A stretch of DNA of 64,000 bases from an uncultured bacterium (GTDB taxonomy: Bacteria; Bacillota; Clostridia; Lachnospirales; Lachnospiraceae), in assembly GCA_948467735.1 (NCBI GenBank), contig CAOKFN010000001.1, forward strand, positions 124,001-188,000, given 5' to 3'. Shown in pieces: positions 9,572-19,307 of this stretch (position 1 is the stretch's first letter; every line of letters starts with the position of its first letter). The notes beneath the pieces are model-generated. The model ran no database searches. It worked only from the letters and a program-made list of their open reading frames with translations, and was not told where the DNA came from. The position numbers and the translations under genes are program-made.

Positions 9572-10738
9572 TCAATCTGCCGTCAGCTCACAATCAGCAT
9601 TCTGTAGAACCGACTCAATCGACATAATTTTGTAAGGATACGATTTCTTTAACTCTTCTCGAATTTCTATATATTCCATAAAGGGAGTCACTATGATGGC
9701 GTCCACTGCTTCCATTTTCTCCCCGGGAACAATAGTTTTAATTCCTAATATTTCTACACTTTTATTTTGATCCAATAAGCATTCCACCTGAATATCGCTT
9801 TGCTTTAACTCATGATATAAATGTCTTCCGAAAATTCCCCCTCCATATATTGCGACTTTTCTAATATTCTGTTTCGATAAAAATCTGTCTACAGAAATAT
9901 TTCTGTCCCGCAGCAGCATCCACATTTCCAACATTTCCTTATAACTTCTCTCTTTTCTATACTCCTCCACGGAAATGTCCCTATCATCCATGGAAGTTAA
10001 CCGTGTTTTCTTTATCTCATCTATTTCCTTCAGTGTCAGATACCCTCTCAGCTTCTCCAGCATCTCAAAAACAGAATCATTCATTCCCGCTCCATCTTTT
10101 GATGTATTTTCATCCGAAATCAAATGCCAGTACAATACTTTTTCCTGTACCCCAAAACGTCGCTTTTTACGGAACAACAGCATCCATAAGAAATAATCAT
10201 CTGCTCCGTTGTTCCTTAGAATATTATCCATCCATTCACTTGGCACTGCCTCTCTTCTTAGCAAAACCTGTCCCGGGGAAACAATCCTATTATACCCTTT
10301 TCTATATTCATTCTCGTCAACTGCACCTGCTAAATCCGAGGAGGTTTTATAAATTAAATCGCTATAGTTCTTTCCATTGCAGATGATTGCGTCATTATCA
10401 CCTAACGCCCTCAGCTGTTCCCTTATATATACCGGGCTAATCTCATCATCTTGATCCAAAAAAAGGATATAATCTCCCTTTGAGCGCTTCAAACCCTGCA
10501 CTCTCGAATAATGGATTCCACAGTTTTTTTCATTAGCAGCCGCAATGCATGAAATATTCTGCGGCTTCCTATTCTCTAATTTCAAGCTTTGCTGCGGATA
10601 GTCATTGACAAGAATCAATTCTATTTCTACATGCTCCATCTTATTAGCGGATTTCCAATTTTCCTCTAACATACGAATAATATTAGGTATATAGTTATTT
10701 CCTTTGTAAATCGGAACGATAACGCTTACTTTCTTCAT
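9572..10738 (-). CDS. Family 2 glycosyltransferase with C-terminal Rossmann-like domain, 388 aa
   Basis: GT2 enzyme with KKVSVIVPIYKGNNYIPNII, IELILVNDYPQQSLKL, YILFLDQDDEISPVYI (DxD-type metal site) and the catalytic-side segment NNGADDYFLWMLLF. The C-terminal part has KVAIYGGGIFGRHLYHELKQ, VECLLDQNKSVEILGIKTI and DAIIVTPFMEYIEI, the shared Rossmann-like module. ATG at 10738 has TTGGGAG upstream; an in-frame ATG at 10774 lies inside the preceding transporter gene and was rejected. It follows the choline transporter gene by 22 bp, so it is co-transcribed with the phosphocholine module. Confidence 0.86.
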   Translation of the reverse strand: MKKVSVIVPIYKGNNYIPNIIRMLEENWKSANKMEHVEIELILVNDYPQQSLKLENRKPQNISCIAAANEKNCGIHYSRVQGLKRSKGDYILFLDQDDEISPVYIREQLRALGDNDAIICNGKNYSDLIYKTSSDLAGAVDENEYRKGYNRIVSPGQVLLRREAVPSEWMDNILRNNGADDYFLWMLLFRKKRRFGVQEKVLYWHLISDENTSKDGAGMNDSVFEMLEKLRGYLTLKEIDEIKKTRLTSMDDRDISVEEYRKERSYKEMLEMWMLLRDRNISVDRFLSKQNIRKVAIYGGGIFGRHLYHELKQSDIQVECLLDQNKSVEILGIKTIVPGEKMEAVDAIIVTPFMEYIEIREELKKSYPYKIMSIESVLQNADCELTAD

Positions 10739-10760
10739 CTCTATAACTCCCAAGGCAACA

Positions 10761-12284
10761 TTACTTTTCAACATTGCTTCTATTTTCTTTCAGATAATTC
10801 CCGGCCGCTTTAAAAAAACTAACCGTTATTAAAATCAGAATAATGCTAATTGGAAATGCCGCAATCATTGATATTGTCTGTAGATTTTTCATACTGCTTT
10901 CGTTAAAGAGCAGGGCAATCGGAAGCAAAATGAAAAGGATTGCCCAAAATAACTTCATGCCATTTCCCGCCTCTTCATCCTCTCCAATCCGTTTATAGGA
11001 ATACGCAGAAGCAACCAATGTAATAGAATCCAGCGAAGTTGCATAAAACGCTATCATAGAGACAATAAGCAGTCCTAATACAATCTGCGGCATCGGAAGA
11101 GTATTCACGATCGCTATAATGGTTTGATACAAATCTCCGGTGAAGTCATATAACCCTATGATATCCAAGGTTCCCTTCATCTGAATCCCCAGTCCATAAT
11201 TACCAAGAATAATAAATGAAACAAAAGTGGAACTTAGCCCAAAAACATACGCGCCTAAAATGACCTGCTTAACCGTCCGGCCTTTAGAAATGCTCCCTAT
11301 AAAAAACGGAGCGGCTACACACCACACCATCCAATATGCCCAATAAAAAATCGTCCAATTTTGCGGAAAACTTGACGTCCGCAAAGCATCCGTCCATGTA
11401 CTTAACCCGATGAAATTCTGGCATAAATTTCCAATCGCGCTAAATCCCGTTTCAATAATATAGACAGGACTTCGTCCAAAAATAAACACATAAATCAATA
11501 ATGCAAAAAACGCATACATACAGAGATTGGCTAATAATTTTACTCCCTTCATACCGCACAATACTGATACCGTATATATCAGGCAAATGACAATAAGAAT
11601 AACTATTGTAAGCCATTTAGATGCCGAAATACCAAAAAGTTCGGTAAGGGCAGACGCCAGCAGCGGCGTTGCAAGGCTGAATGTTGTCGCAGTGCCTGCA
11701 ATCAAAGCAATTACGGCAATGACATCAATTACTTTTCCCAAGATGCCGTCTATATATTTCCCCAAAATCGGCCTGCATGCCTCCGAATATTTTTGCTTTT
11801 TCACTCCACGAACATGGAGCATAAATCCAAAACAAGCCGCCAGCACTGCATAAAAACTCCATGGAATCGGTCCCCAATGGAATAGGGGAATAGTAGACGC
11901 CCATTCCTGCGTCGGCCCCAATTCCGCCACATGCGGCTCGCCCGCATAAAGAATCCATTCACCAAAAGAATAAAACAAAATATCTGCCGCCAACCCCGCC
12001 GTAAACATCATAGAACCCCATGAAAAGAAACTATATTTGGGCTTTTCACCCGGTCTCCCCAATGTAATCCTGCCTTTATCGGAAAAAGCAATATAGAGAG
12101 AAGTGAGAAAAAACGCAAGTCCCACAATCAAATAATATACGCCTATCGTATTCTCCAAAAAGCTTCGTATAGCTTCCAGCAGATTCGTTGACTCCGAAGG
12201 TGCTGCTATAAAAAGCAGACAAAGCACTAAAATAATTGATAATGGTATTGCTGTAGTTACAGGATCAATTTTTCTATTTTTCAT
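10761..12284 (-). CDS. BCCT-family transporter, probable choline permease (licB-like role)
   Basis: 507 residues, polytopic, about 12 predicted membrane spans. It matches betaine/choline/carnitine transporters: TTAIPLSIILVLCLLFI at the N-terminus, GSMMFTAGLAADILFYSFGEW, FHWGPIPWSFYAVLAACFGF, and the family signature region YWAYWMVWCVAAPFFIGS followed by SKGRTVKQV. BCCT carriers import quaternary amines coupled to Na+ or H+. Its ATG (12284) overlaps the stop of the cytidylyltransferase gene (ATGA), and choline kinase is one gene further upstream. This is the order of a lic-type choline-decoration operon, with BCCT in place of the usual LicB permease. Choline as substrate is inferred from context; betaine or carnitine is possible. 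Confidence 0.85.
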   Translation of the reverse strand: MKNRKIDPVTTAIPLSIILVLCLLFIAAPSESTNLLEAIRSFLENTIGVYYLIVGLAFFLTSLYIAFSDKGRITLGRPGEKPKYSFFSWGSMMFTAGLAADILFYSFGEWILYAGEPHVAELGPTQEWASTIPLFHWGPIPWSFYAVLAACFGFMLHVRGVKKQKYSEACRPILGKYIDGILGKVIDVIAVIALIAGTATTFSLATPLLASALTELFGISASKWLTIVILIVICLIYTVSVLCGMKGVKLLANLCMYAFFALLIYVFIFGRSPVYIIETGFSAIGNLCQNFIGLSTWTDALRTSSFPQNWTIFYWAYWMVWCVAAPFFIGSISKGRTVKQVILGAYVFGLSSTFVSFIILGNYGLGIQMKGTLDIIGLYDFTGDLYQTIIAIVNTLPMPQIVLGLLIVSMIAFYATSLDSITLVASAYSYKRIGEDEEAGNGMKLFWAILFILLPIALLFNESSMKNLQTISMIAAFPISIILILITVSFFKAAGNYLKENRSNVEK

Positions 12285-13006
12285 GTTTTGTTTTCTCTTT
12301 CCAACCACTTTCTATATCTTTTGTCAACTGCCGCCAATTCTTCCACAGTATCAATTTCTAAGACATCGCCTTGCTGCATTTTCCATATTCCCAGCTCATA
12401 TTCCTGCGGATAACAAAACAACGGAATATCGTCCCAATATATCTGCCGATTCTTTTTTTCATCAAACTCAATTTCAAGATGACGCTTCAGCTTAGTTCCA
12501 TCCTGTGCATTCCACCTTGAAATGCCAAACAGCTGCCATCCTTTTTCTCCGCCATTCCTGCTGCATCCTCTAATCATCCCATTCTTCAGCGTTAATAGCC
12601 ATTCCTTCGTCCTTTCGCTTGTCCAGACCGCATTATAACCTGATTGTTTAAATTCCGGCGCAAGAATCCTTTGATTGCATATAACCAAATCGCCTTCTAA
12701 TATTATTGCATCTTCCAAATACTCGCGCGCGGCATATAAAGAAGAAATATTATTACAGGTTTGATAATCCGGATTTTCAATTATCGTTACTCCGAATTCA
12801 TTCTGCAAACCTATAAGCTGCTCCTTTAGGAATCCTGCCACAACATAAATTTCATGGATGCCGTTGGCTTTTAATCCATAAATTATCGTTTCTATAATTC
12901 TTATTCCGTTTACCTTTACCAACGGCTTTGGCGTGTGGAGCGTTACAGGGTGCATTCGTTTTCCAATGCCTGCCGCCAATATTACTGCCCTCTTAACCTT
13001 GTTCAT
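12281..13006 (-). CDS. CTP:phosphocholine cytidylyltransferase-like (LicC-like), 241 aa
   Basis: Nucleotidyltransferase of the sugar-nucleotide pyrophosphorylase fold. It has the signature RAVILAAGIGKRMHPVTLHT at residues 6-25, PKPLVKVNG, EIYVVAGFLKEQ, NNISSLYAAREYLEDAIIL with EGDLVI, and a C-terminal EIDTVEELAAVDKRY segment. This N-terminus and the EIDT tail are typical of LicC-like enzymes making CDP-choline from CTP and phosphocholine. It overlaps the choline kinase stop by 14 bp and the transporter start by 4 bp, which indicates tight translational coupling. A different small-alcohol nucleotide product is possible, but the kinase-transferase-transporter trio argues for choline. Confidence 0.82.
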   Translation of the reverse strand: MNKVKRAVILAAGIGKRMHPVTLHTPKPLVKVNGIRIIETIIYGLKANGIHEIYVVAGFLKEQLIGLQNEFGVTIIENPDYQTCNNISSLYAAREYLEDAIILEGDLVICNQRILAPEFKQSGYNAVWTSERTKEWLLTLKNGMIRGCSRNGGEKGWQLFGISRWNAQDGTKLKRHLEIEFDEKKNRQIYWDDIPLFCYPQEYELGIWKMQQGDVLEIDTVEELAAVDKRYRKWLERENKT

Positions 13007-13931
13007 TCTTATCTTCTCTTATCTGTTCCATTTCCTCTACTGCTATTTTATAATAATCTTTTGCATATCCATATTGGCGCCGGGCATATTCTCCAAATTC
13101 AATTCCCAGCGTCCGCTTATATTCGCACCAATTGCTCCACAACAGACCGCATGCTGCAATGTAACAATATATTTTTATGATGGTACTTTTCTCACATTCA
13201 TTAGAAAAATATATATGTATAAGGCGATCAACCTGCTTCTTATCATATAGGGCATACACACAAAACATTGCAATATCTACATGAGGATCCTGCATTCCCG
13301 CATATTCCCAATCTATTAACCAAATGTCCTCATCTCCCCCCTCCTTCGTAACAATTAAAAAATTCTCTGGGACAGCGTCTATGTGCGTTAAAACCCAGCC
13401 CTTTTTCTGGCTGTCAATAAACGCTTTAAGAGTCTGCACTTTTCTTTTAGTATCGTTATAATCCGAATAAATCGAAGACACGTTTCCCCTTAATGCCTCA
13501 TAAAAATCAATCATCTGAAAAATATCAAATGTGTGATCTACCGACAATCGCCGCTCATGAAACTGTCGCAGCATTTTCATGCACTTTTGAACATCTTGTT
13601 CATTCAATGGATTACATGTTCTTGCATTCTCGATAAATTCAGTGATTTTATATCCGCTGTCTGGGTCAATATACAATACGTTATCGCAAATATGCTTCTC
13701 CCTGATTAATCCATACACCGCCGCTTCCTTTTCCCTATCAATTAACCTGTCCGTCCCTTCTCCCGGAATACGGATAATATACTTTTTACCCTTGCAGGAA
13801 AACAGAAACGAGTTATTTGTCATACCTTTCTTCAACGGCACTATGTTCTTTAATTCTTCCGGCTTGACATGCAGCACCTCTGCTGCAAGAATAAGTTCCT
13901 GTTCATCAAGCTGTTGTCTCCTTTTTTCCAT
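12993..13931 (-). CDS. Choline/ethanolamine kinase family protein (LicA-like), 312 aa
   Basis: Aminoglycoside-phosphotransferase/choline-kinase fold. The nucleotide loop LKKGMTNNSFLFSCKGKKYI with IRIPGEGTDRLIDRE lies at residues 34-68. The Brenner catalytic motif is THIDAVPENFLI (H-x-D-x4-N), followed by the metal-binding WLIDWEYAGMQDP. These are the residues expected for an active LicA-type kinase that makes phosphocholine. It lies at the head of the three-gene choline module and 12 bp after the alkaline-phosphatase-superfamily gene. The start ATG at 13931 is preceded by GGGGATAGAA. Choline rather than another alcohol is inferred from the LicC-like and BCCT neighbours. Confidence 0.84.
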   Translation of the reverse strand: MEKRRQQLDEQELILAAEVLHVKPEELKNIVPLKKGMTNNSFLFSCKGKKYIIRIPGEGTDRLIDREKEAAVYGLIREKHICDNVLYIDPDSGYKITEFIENARTCNPLNEQDVQKCMKMLRQFHERRLSVDHTFDIFQMIDFYEALRGNVSSIYSDYNDTKRKVQTLKAFIDSQKKGWVLTHIDAVPENFLIVTKEGGDEDIWLIDWEYAGMQDPHVDIAMFCVYALYDKKQVDRLIHIYFSNECEKSTIIKIYCYIAACGLLWSNWCEYKRTLGIEFGEYARRQYGYAKDYYKIAVEEMEQIREDKNEQG

Positions 13932-13943
13932 TTCTATCCCCGT

Positions 13944-15719
13944 CTACACTATTTGGGCCAAATCACAGACTGTTACTTTATCTCTAACGATCTCCAACAG
14001 TCTGCCCTTTTTCCGCACATCCTCCACCACGCTGTCTTCCCCTGCCGAATATAACTCAACGACGCCATCCGCATAAACAGCCAATTTATATCCGTCCTCA
14101 AAAATAAATACTTCAAAGGCCAATAAGCCATGTTCATGATTTGTTTTCTTATATAAATATCTAAAATCCAAATTATATATCTCAGAACGCAGTACTTTTA
14201 TATATTCCTTTTTTTCTATCAAAATCTCTCTTTTATTCATTAGCGCAATAATAATATTATTTAACTCCTTAATTGAAATAAGAGAACTATCAACATTCAC
14301 TGACGCCTCCGGAGATTTGACCGCCAAAGGTACCTGAATTAAATCTTCGTGAAAGGTATATTTGGTACTTTCAATATCTGTCAATTTTGTTTCCTTATCG
14401 ATAAGCACATTGCCATGGTCGGCATATAAAACCATTCTGCACTTCAGTTTTTCTATCAAGGGAACAACCGTATCATCCAAATATTTTAACGAATCCTTTT
14501 GCTGTCTGCCATAGTCAGTCCGTAACCGCCCCCCATTGTTTTCCAAATAATCAAAAAAAATATGGGTTCCTTCCGCTATGATTTCATCCGTGGTATAAGG
14601 ATTTGGGTAAGAAAAGTGGCTCTCATACAATATATGAACATAAAACAAGCCGTTTTTTTCGTCCACCGCATCGAGAATAAAATCCCATAATTTCTCCGCT
14701 GCCGACTGCAATCGTTTTGCAGTCCATATCGCATCATCTTCTATGTAGCTTGTACTATCGGTATAAAAAAATATTTTTCTTTTTTGCTTCTTGGCTTCGT
14801 CAATAAACCGACAGCCGTTCCGTATCATATTTGTCTCATAATACTTTGTCCTTAAATCATCATTCTCACTATAAGCCGGAATCAGACTTTCATAGGTTGA
14901 GGTAGACATGGAATATGCATTGCTATAATAATGCATATTTTGTTTCATATAGCGCCACAGATTTCCCATATACTTTTCACATACTTCTTTCCTCCTTAAC
15001 CCGTCCACGCATAACATCAATACATTATTGTCGTCAATCTTGCTCATTGCTTCCAGCTGCAATTCATACAGTTCCCTTAATTGTTTTAATAGCGTTCTCT
15101 CCCATGTCCCCTCCGACAATTCAACCAGCTTGTCGGCGTAAAAAACCGCGGATTGAAAGTCTTTTATTTCTATGTAAATACGTATAATTTTTTTCAATTC
15201 TTCCTGACAAGCGTTATTATCTTTTTCCTGCTGAAGAACCCGCTGCATTTTATTCAAGCAGCAGTATCTGCTATAGGGATGTCCCTTTTTATAATAATCC
15301 TCCTCTAAATGAATTCCGGCCTTCTCAAATTCTGCATATATGTCCAAATACTTCACATTACCATAGTCAGCCTTTATTTTGGCGGCAATTTCCTCTCTAT
15401 AAATTCTGCTGGAAATAATAATGCCGTCAATCTGTTTCTCAACTATCCTGCTTTCATCAATAATCTCAAATCCGCTCTCTTCCCCGCTCTCAATTCCGTT
15501 ATCAATAATGAAACGTACTTTTTTTAACTCAAACATGAAATCTGCCATCAACATTTTTGTATGCATTCCATAACACCAAATTGCCGGTCTGCTGCATTGT
15601 TCCATAAAATTACATATCGCTTCCCTTAATATGACAGCGATATCCGCGTAAGCCATAGAAGTATCCAGTCTACACAGTTTTTCCAACTCATTATATTTTT
15701 CTTTTAACAGCTCCCGCAT
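13944..15719 (-). CDS. Alkaline-phosphatase-superfamily protein with N-terminal Rossmann-like domain
   Basis: 591 residues with no signal peptide or membrane span. Residues about 40-135 form the locus-wide Rossmann-like module (PAIWCYGMHTKMLM, RFIIDNGIESG, IDGIIISSRIY). A helical linker follows, then an alkaline-phosphatase-fold domain: metal-ligand Asp in VLMLCVDGLRRKE (about 239), nucleophile Thr in AYSMSTSTYESLIPAY (about 275), then YVHILYESHFSYP, VLYADHGNVL and FHEDLIQVPLAV. The metal-site set looks complete, as in sulfatases, EptA/PptA-type phospho-transferases and LTA synthases. ATG at 15719 follows AAGGTGG. It sits immediately upstream of the choline kinase, so a phospho-alcohol transferase or hydrolase role in glycan decoration is plausible but unproven. 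Confidence 0.72.
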   Translation of the reverse strand: MRELLKEKYNELEKLCRLDTSMAYADIAVILREAICNFMEQCSRPAIWCYGMHTKMLMADFMFELKKVRFIIDNGIESGEESGFEIIDESRIVEKQIDGIIISSRIYREEIAAKIKADYGNVKYLDIYAEFEKAGIHLEEDYYKKGHPYSRYCCLNKMQRVLQQEKDNNACQEELKKIIRIYIEIKDFQSAVFYADKLVELSEGTWERTLLKQLRELYELQLEAMSKIDDNNVLMLCVDGLRRKEVCEKYMGNLWRYMKQNMHYYSNAYSMSTSTYESLIPAYSENDDLRTKYYETNMIRNGCRFIDEAKKQKRKIFFYTDSTSYIEDDAIWTAKRLQSAAEKLWDFILDAVDEKNGLFYVHILYESHFSYPNPYTTDEIIAEGTHIFFDYLENNGGRLRTDYGRQQKDSLKYLDDTVVPLIEKLKCRMVLYADHGNVLIDKETKLTDIESTKYTFHEDLIQVPLAVKSPEASVNVDSSLISIKELNNIIIALMNKREILIEKKEYIKVLRSEIYNLDFRYLYKKTNHEHGLLAFEVFIFEDGYKLAVYADGVVELYSAGEDSVVEDVRKKGRLLEIVRDKVTVCDLAQIV

Positions 15720-15721
15720 TT

Positions 15722-16849
15722 CTAGAAATCCACCTTTCTGCAAAAAGATGCCCGCCCCATCACTGTGTCAAATAAATTTTCAATTTGTCCTATATAATTT
15801 TTTAAATCAAAACGTTGGATGGATTCCTGACATGCCTGCATTATAGCCGCTCTCTCCCTGCCAAGCAATTCGCATATTGCATCAGCAGCCTGTTCATCCG
15901 TTTCAATTATTCGCCCGCACTGCTGATTATTTGACAACTCCATGGCTCCTCCAACCGGCGTCGCCACAAACGCCTTTCCCAATGCAGCGCTTTCTAATAA
16001 ACACATACTAAATCCCTCTGATTTTGACAGCAGACATACCACATCACATTGCTTCATTATAGGATAAGGTTTTTTTTGATATCCGGCTAAATGAATATAA
16101 TTTGACAAATGATATTTATTCATTTTTTCAATGATATTTTCTTCTTGTTCCCCTTGTCCTATAAAATATAAATGTGCGTGTATCCCCTTTTCATGTACTA
16201 ATTTCAGCACATTTACCAGCCTTACAGGATCCTTGCGCTCTTCTAACCTGCCCGCAAATAATATCGCTGGTTTTTTCAGCTCAACCATCGGCTTTTCCGT
16301 TGACTTTTTTTTGATTCCATCCAAATCAACGCCATTATATATCTTGACCACCTTATCTGCATGCGAAGGGAACAAATCCTTAAGCGACTGCTCCGTCTTA
16401 TCGCTGATTGCCACAATTTTCTCTACGTTGTAAAAGGCGGCCTCCTGTCTTTTTCTTTCCCTCAGCATATTCTCTTCGGCTAAATCATATACATCGCTAT
16501 GAATCCAAGCAATGTTTTTTGTACCTCTCGGAAGCAGAAATGTGGGAATAAGATAGTTAAATGAAACGTACAAATCATAATCCTTTTTAATATATGCATC
16601 TATCAGTACTTCCGGCATATTGTACAATTGGTATGTTTTTGAATATTTCTCGGGCATATCAACAGCTTGAATATACGGCAGAACATGAATATTGTCATTT
16701 ACTGGCTCTACTTTTATTTCCGCATGTTCATATTCGATTATACTGATATCATATTTCTCCGGATTGAGATGATTTACAATCGATGTCAGTAATGCCTCTG
16801 CTCCGCCTCCATATGTATATGACCAGATAATGAACAATATTTTTTTCAT
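15722..16849 (-). CDS. Glycosyltransferase family 4 (GT-B), 375 aa
   Basis: GT4 enzyme. Acceptor domain starts KKILFIIWSYTYGGGAEALL (GG-A-E acceptor loop), then NIAWIHSDVYDLAEE and KIVAISDKTEQSLKDLF, VKIYNGVDLDGIKKK. Donor domain has ILFAGRLEERKDPVRLVNVL, LYFIGQGEQEENI and CLLSKSEGFSMCLLESAALG, with the EGFxxxLLE donor-binding motif, then KAFVATPVGGAMELS. Length and layout are normal for the family. Its stop is 2 bp from the start of the alkaline-phosphatase-superfamily gene, whose ribosome binding site lies inside this gene's last codons. Retaining chemistry is expected for GT4; sugar specificity is unknown. Confidence 0.88.
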   Translation of the reverse strand: MKKILFIIWSYTYGGGAEALLTSIVNHLNPEKYDISIIEYEHAEIKVEPVNDNIHVLPYIQAVDMPEKYSKTYQLYNMPEVLIDAYIKKDYDLYVSFNYLIPTFLLPRGTKNIAWIHSDVYDLAEENMLRERKRQEAAFYNVEKIVAISDKTEQSLKDLFPSHADKVVKIYNGVDLDGIKKKSTEKPMVELKKPAILFAGRLEERKDPVRLVNVLKLVHEKGIHAHLYFIGQGEQEENIIEKMNKYHLSNYIHLAGYQKKPYPIMKQCDVVCLLSKSEGFSMCLLESAALGKAFVATPVGGAMELSNNQQCGRIIETDEQAADAICELLGRERAAIMQACQESIQRFDLKNYIGQIENLFDTVMGRASFCRKVDF

Positions 16850-16943
16850 TAAAATCCATCCTTATTCATAGACTTGCGCTGCCGCAAACTATCATCAATT
16901 ATCTGTGCGGCAATAATACTTCACCTGCATTAATTCCGTCCAA

Positions 16944-18275
16944 TTAATATTTTGCTCTTCCACTAATGCGGCAAACCTCTTTCTTTTCAATATATTCTGG
17001 CTCTAAAAGAAACGGACAGCAATAATTTTCTATACCTGCTGTTTCCAAAGAACCTAAAATATCATCCCAGTGTTCTGGATTAATTGCAACAATGACTCCC
17101 ATATCATCTCCAATAAAGGGAATTTGAGAAAGCATCCAGACTGGTTTTCCCATAAAATTATCTTCACCCTTTTTTTTCTTGGATACGGCAAACCCGCAAA
17201 AATTGATACCATTATTTTCAAATTGTTGTATAATAATCGTGCTGTATTTTCCAGTTCCCATAAGAACAATCTGTTTGTGCTTCTTTACAAATTCCCTTAC
17301 TAAATTAGAACAATATGATAAATCAAATGTTTGACGGCGCAGATTTTCCAGCTTTTCAATACAGGCATCGCTGTTTAACGGATAAAATCGTTTATATTTT
17401 TTACACATATAGAAGTATTGTGTTAAAACAATATTAGAATCTATGTCGTATACAAACCAAGAAGCATACAATTGAATTCTATTTGTAATCCATACATGAT
17501 ATTTATAATTGGTGTATTCATCATATTGAGGCAGAAAGCAAAGTATCCCAAGACAATGATTAAACATAAACTCCCTGTCTGCTGCAGTCGTTTCCGTATA
17601 ACTTCCTTTTCTGCGGAAACGATAAACCGACATAATCCGGCTATTGTAATGCACACTGCCTTTGGTAAGCGCATAAAGCTGCAGCACATAGTCTCGTGTC
17701 AGTAGTTCATTCATAAAACTTGGCGTTTCTATTAGTTCTCTCCTACAAAGCATAGACGCCGTCGGTGGATTTTTTTTATATTGCATGATTAATTTTTCTG
17801 CTGAAACCTCTTGTTCCGCATCGTCATCATAGGGATTCATTGTTTCCATTGACAAATCCCTACAGTCTATCCATAGTCCATTATGAAGATACAAGGAACA
17901 TTCAGGATGCGATTCCATATAATCTACTTGAATCTGTAATTTATGTGGATCAATCCAGTAATCATCCCCTTCACAGAAACTCACATATTTTCCAGTAAGG
18001 TATTTCGGTTGAATCTGCAATGGCCACTTCCACTTTTCAGGATTAGAAAAAGTGTTTTCTTCCGCAATAATTATATGAAATATCTTTGGATACTTGGCGG
18101 CATACTCCCGAACAATATCCGATGTTCCATCCGTAGACGCATCATCAAATACAATAACTTGGTAAGCAAAGTTTGTCTGCTGAGACACGAACCCCTCCAA
18201 AGCGTCTTTTATATATTCTTTATGATTATATGTTTGACACCATACGGAAACCATGATATTATCATTTCCCACCAA
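16944..18275 (-). CDS. Family 2 glycosyltransferase with C-terminal Rossmann-like domain, 443 aa
   Basis: GT2 enzyme: MVSVWCQTYNHKEYIKDALE, YQVIVFDDASTDGTSDIVRE, YVSFCEGDDYWIDPHKLQIQ (metal site GDD), then SMLCRRELIETPSFMNELL. The C-terminal region from about residue 330 contains QIVLMGTGKYSTIIIQQF and GKPVWMLSQIPF, the shared Rossmann-like module in a diverged form. TTG at 18275 sits 5-6 nt after GGGAGGAAA, making it the likely initiator; GTG (18272) or ATG (18254) in the same frame are alternatives. It starts 78 bp after the FkbM methyltransferase gene in transcription order. Sugar donor unknown. Confidence 0.83.
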   Translation of the reverse strand: MVGNDNIMVSVWCQTYNHKEYIKDALEGFVSQQTNFAYQVIVFDDASTDGTSDIVREYAAKYPKIFHIIIAEENTFSNPEKWKWPLQIQPKYLTGKYVSFCEGDDYWIDPHKLQIQVDYMESHPECSLYLHNGLWIDCRDLSMETMNPYDDDAEQEVSAEKLIMQYKKNPPTASMLCRRELIETPSFMNELLTRDYVLQLYALTKGSVHYNSRIMSVYRFRRKGSYTETTAADREFMFNHCLGILCFLPQYDEYTNYKYHVWITNRIQLYASWFVYDIDSNIVLTQYFYMCKKYKRFYPLNSDACIEKLENLRRQTFDLSYCSNLVREFVKKHKQIVLMGTGKYSTIIIQQFENNGINFCGFAVSKKKKGEDNFMGKPVWMLSQIPFIGDDMGVIVAINPEHWDDILGSLETAGIENYCCPFLLEPEYIEKKEVCRISGRAKY

Positions 18276-18354
18276 TATTTCCTCCCGTGCTTATAAGCTA
18301 TTCGAGTATGAAAACTTTAGAATCCCATAGCTATTATTATTTTCCGTACTATGC

Positions 18355-19305
18355 CTAACAAATACCGGGCTGATTAAATCCCCTGCGGCTATGGGCTTGA
18401 TTATCCTGCTTCTTCCATATTGAATTGATATAATTACAGAACACCAGCAAATATCCCTTGCCTTTCATATACTCCGCCAATTCTTTATCCGGTTTTCCTA
18501 CCTCTGCGCAAATGATTTCCGGTTGATATCGTTTAAAATCTATGGACGTCAATGCCCTTTTATCATATCCCTCCAAATCAATTGACAATACCGCCGTTTT
18601 ATCCTGCATTGCCAATATGTCATTGATAGAAACCGCATCTAATATTATTTTCTCTTTCACTTCGCCTTGATTGAATTTAATATTTTCAATATCCATAGAC
18701 GATAGCGACGGAATATTTGAAATATAAAACGCCGCTTTTCCTTTTTTGTCGCTTATTATATGATTGAGTACTTTTTGTCCTTTTCTAACCGCCTTAATCA
18801 AATCAATGCTTTCCGGGTTGGCGTCCACCAATATTCCTTTCGCGCCTGACAAATGCAGAAAATAAGTATGGTTGTTCATAAACGGATTATCTACGCCAAC
18901 CTCTATGTAATCGGCATCTTCCAGTTTAATCCCTTTTTCCTTTAATAAAGTGCCGATACAATAATCTTCGCCAAACTGGCCAAATACAAATTGTGTCCCA
19001 CAATGATTCAGATAATCCCTTCTGCTCCTCTCCTCTTCCCAAATAATAATTTTCTCGCTGCTCACGCCATATTTTTTAACCAAATCGTCTATGATTTCCC
19101 TATAGTAGATACTTGTTATGACTATGAAATCATACTCTTTATCGCGCAATTCTGAAGGCGCAGCATAATCCTTTACTGTATCTGCAAATCTGCTGTCACG
19201 GTCGCAATAGCCCGTTATGTTATAGTATTCCCTTATACAATCGCCTCTTTCACACACATTTTCAAAATATCCGCCTAATCCATATACAATTACATTAGCT
19301 TTCAT
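18355..19305 (-). CDS. FkbM-family methyltransferase with N-terminal Rossmann-like domain, 316 aa
   Basis: Residues 1-100 carry NVIVYGLGGYFENVCERGD, YCDRDSRFADTVKDYAA and FIVITSIYYREIIDDLVKKY, a form of the locus-wide Rossmann-like module. Residues about 115-300 match FkbM methyltransferases (PF05050): FVFGQFGEDYCIGTLLKEKG, ADYIEVGVDNPFMNNHTYFL, GILVDANPESIDLIKA, SSMDIENIKF and VLSIDLEGYDKRALTSIDF. These enzymes use S-adenosylmethionine for O-methylation, often of sugars. ATG at 19305 is 2 bp after the radical SAM gene's stop. Likely role: methyl capping or modification of a glycan residue. The target hydroxyl is not predictable. Confidence 0.8.
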   Translation of the reverse strand: MKANVIVYGLGGYFENVCERGDCIREYYNITGYCDRDSRFADTVKDYAAPSELRDKEYDFIVITSIYYREIIDDLVKKYGVSSEKIIIWEEERSRRDYLNHCGTQFVFGQFGEDYCIGTLLKEKGIKLEDADYIEVGVDNPFMNNHTYFLHLSGAKGILVDANPESIDLIKAVRKGQKVLNHIISDKKGKAAFYISNIPSLSSMDIENIKFNQGEVKEKIILDAVSINDILAMQDKTAVLSIDLEGYDKRALTSIDFKRYQPEIICAEVGKPDKELAEYMKGKGYLLVFCNYINSIWKKQDNQAHSRRGFNQPGIC

Positions 19306-19307
19306 TT

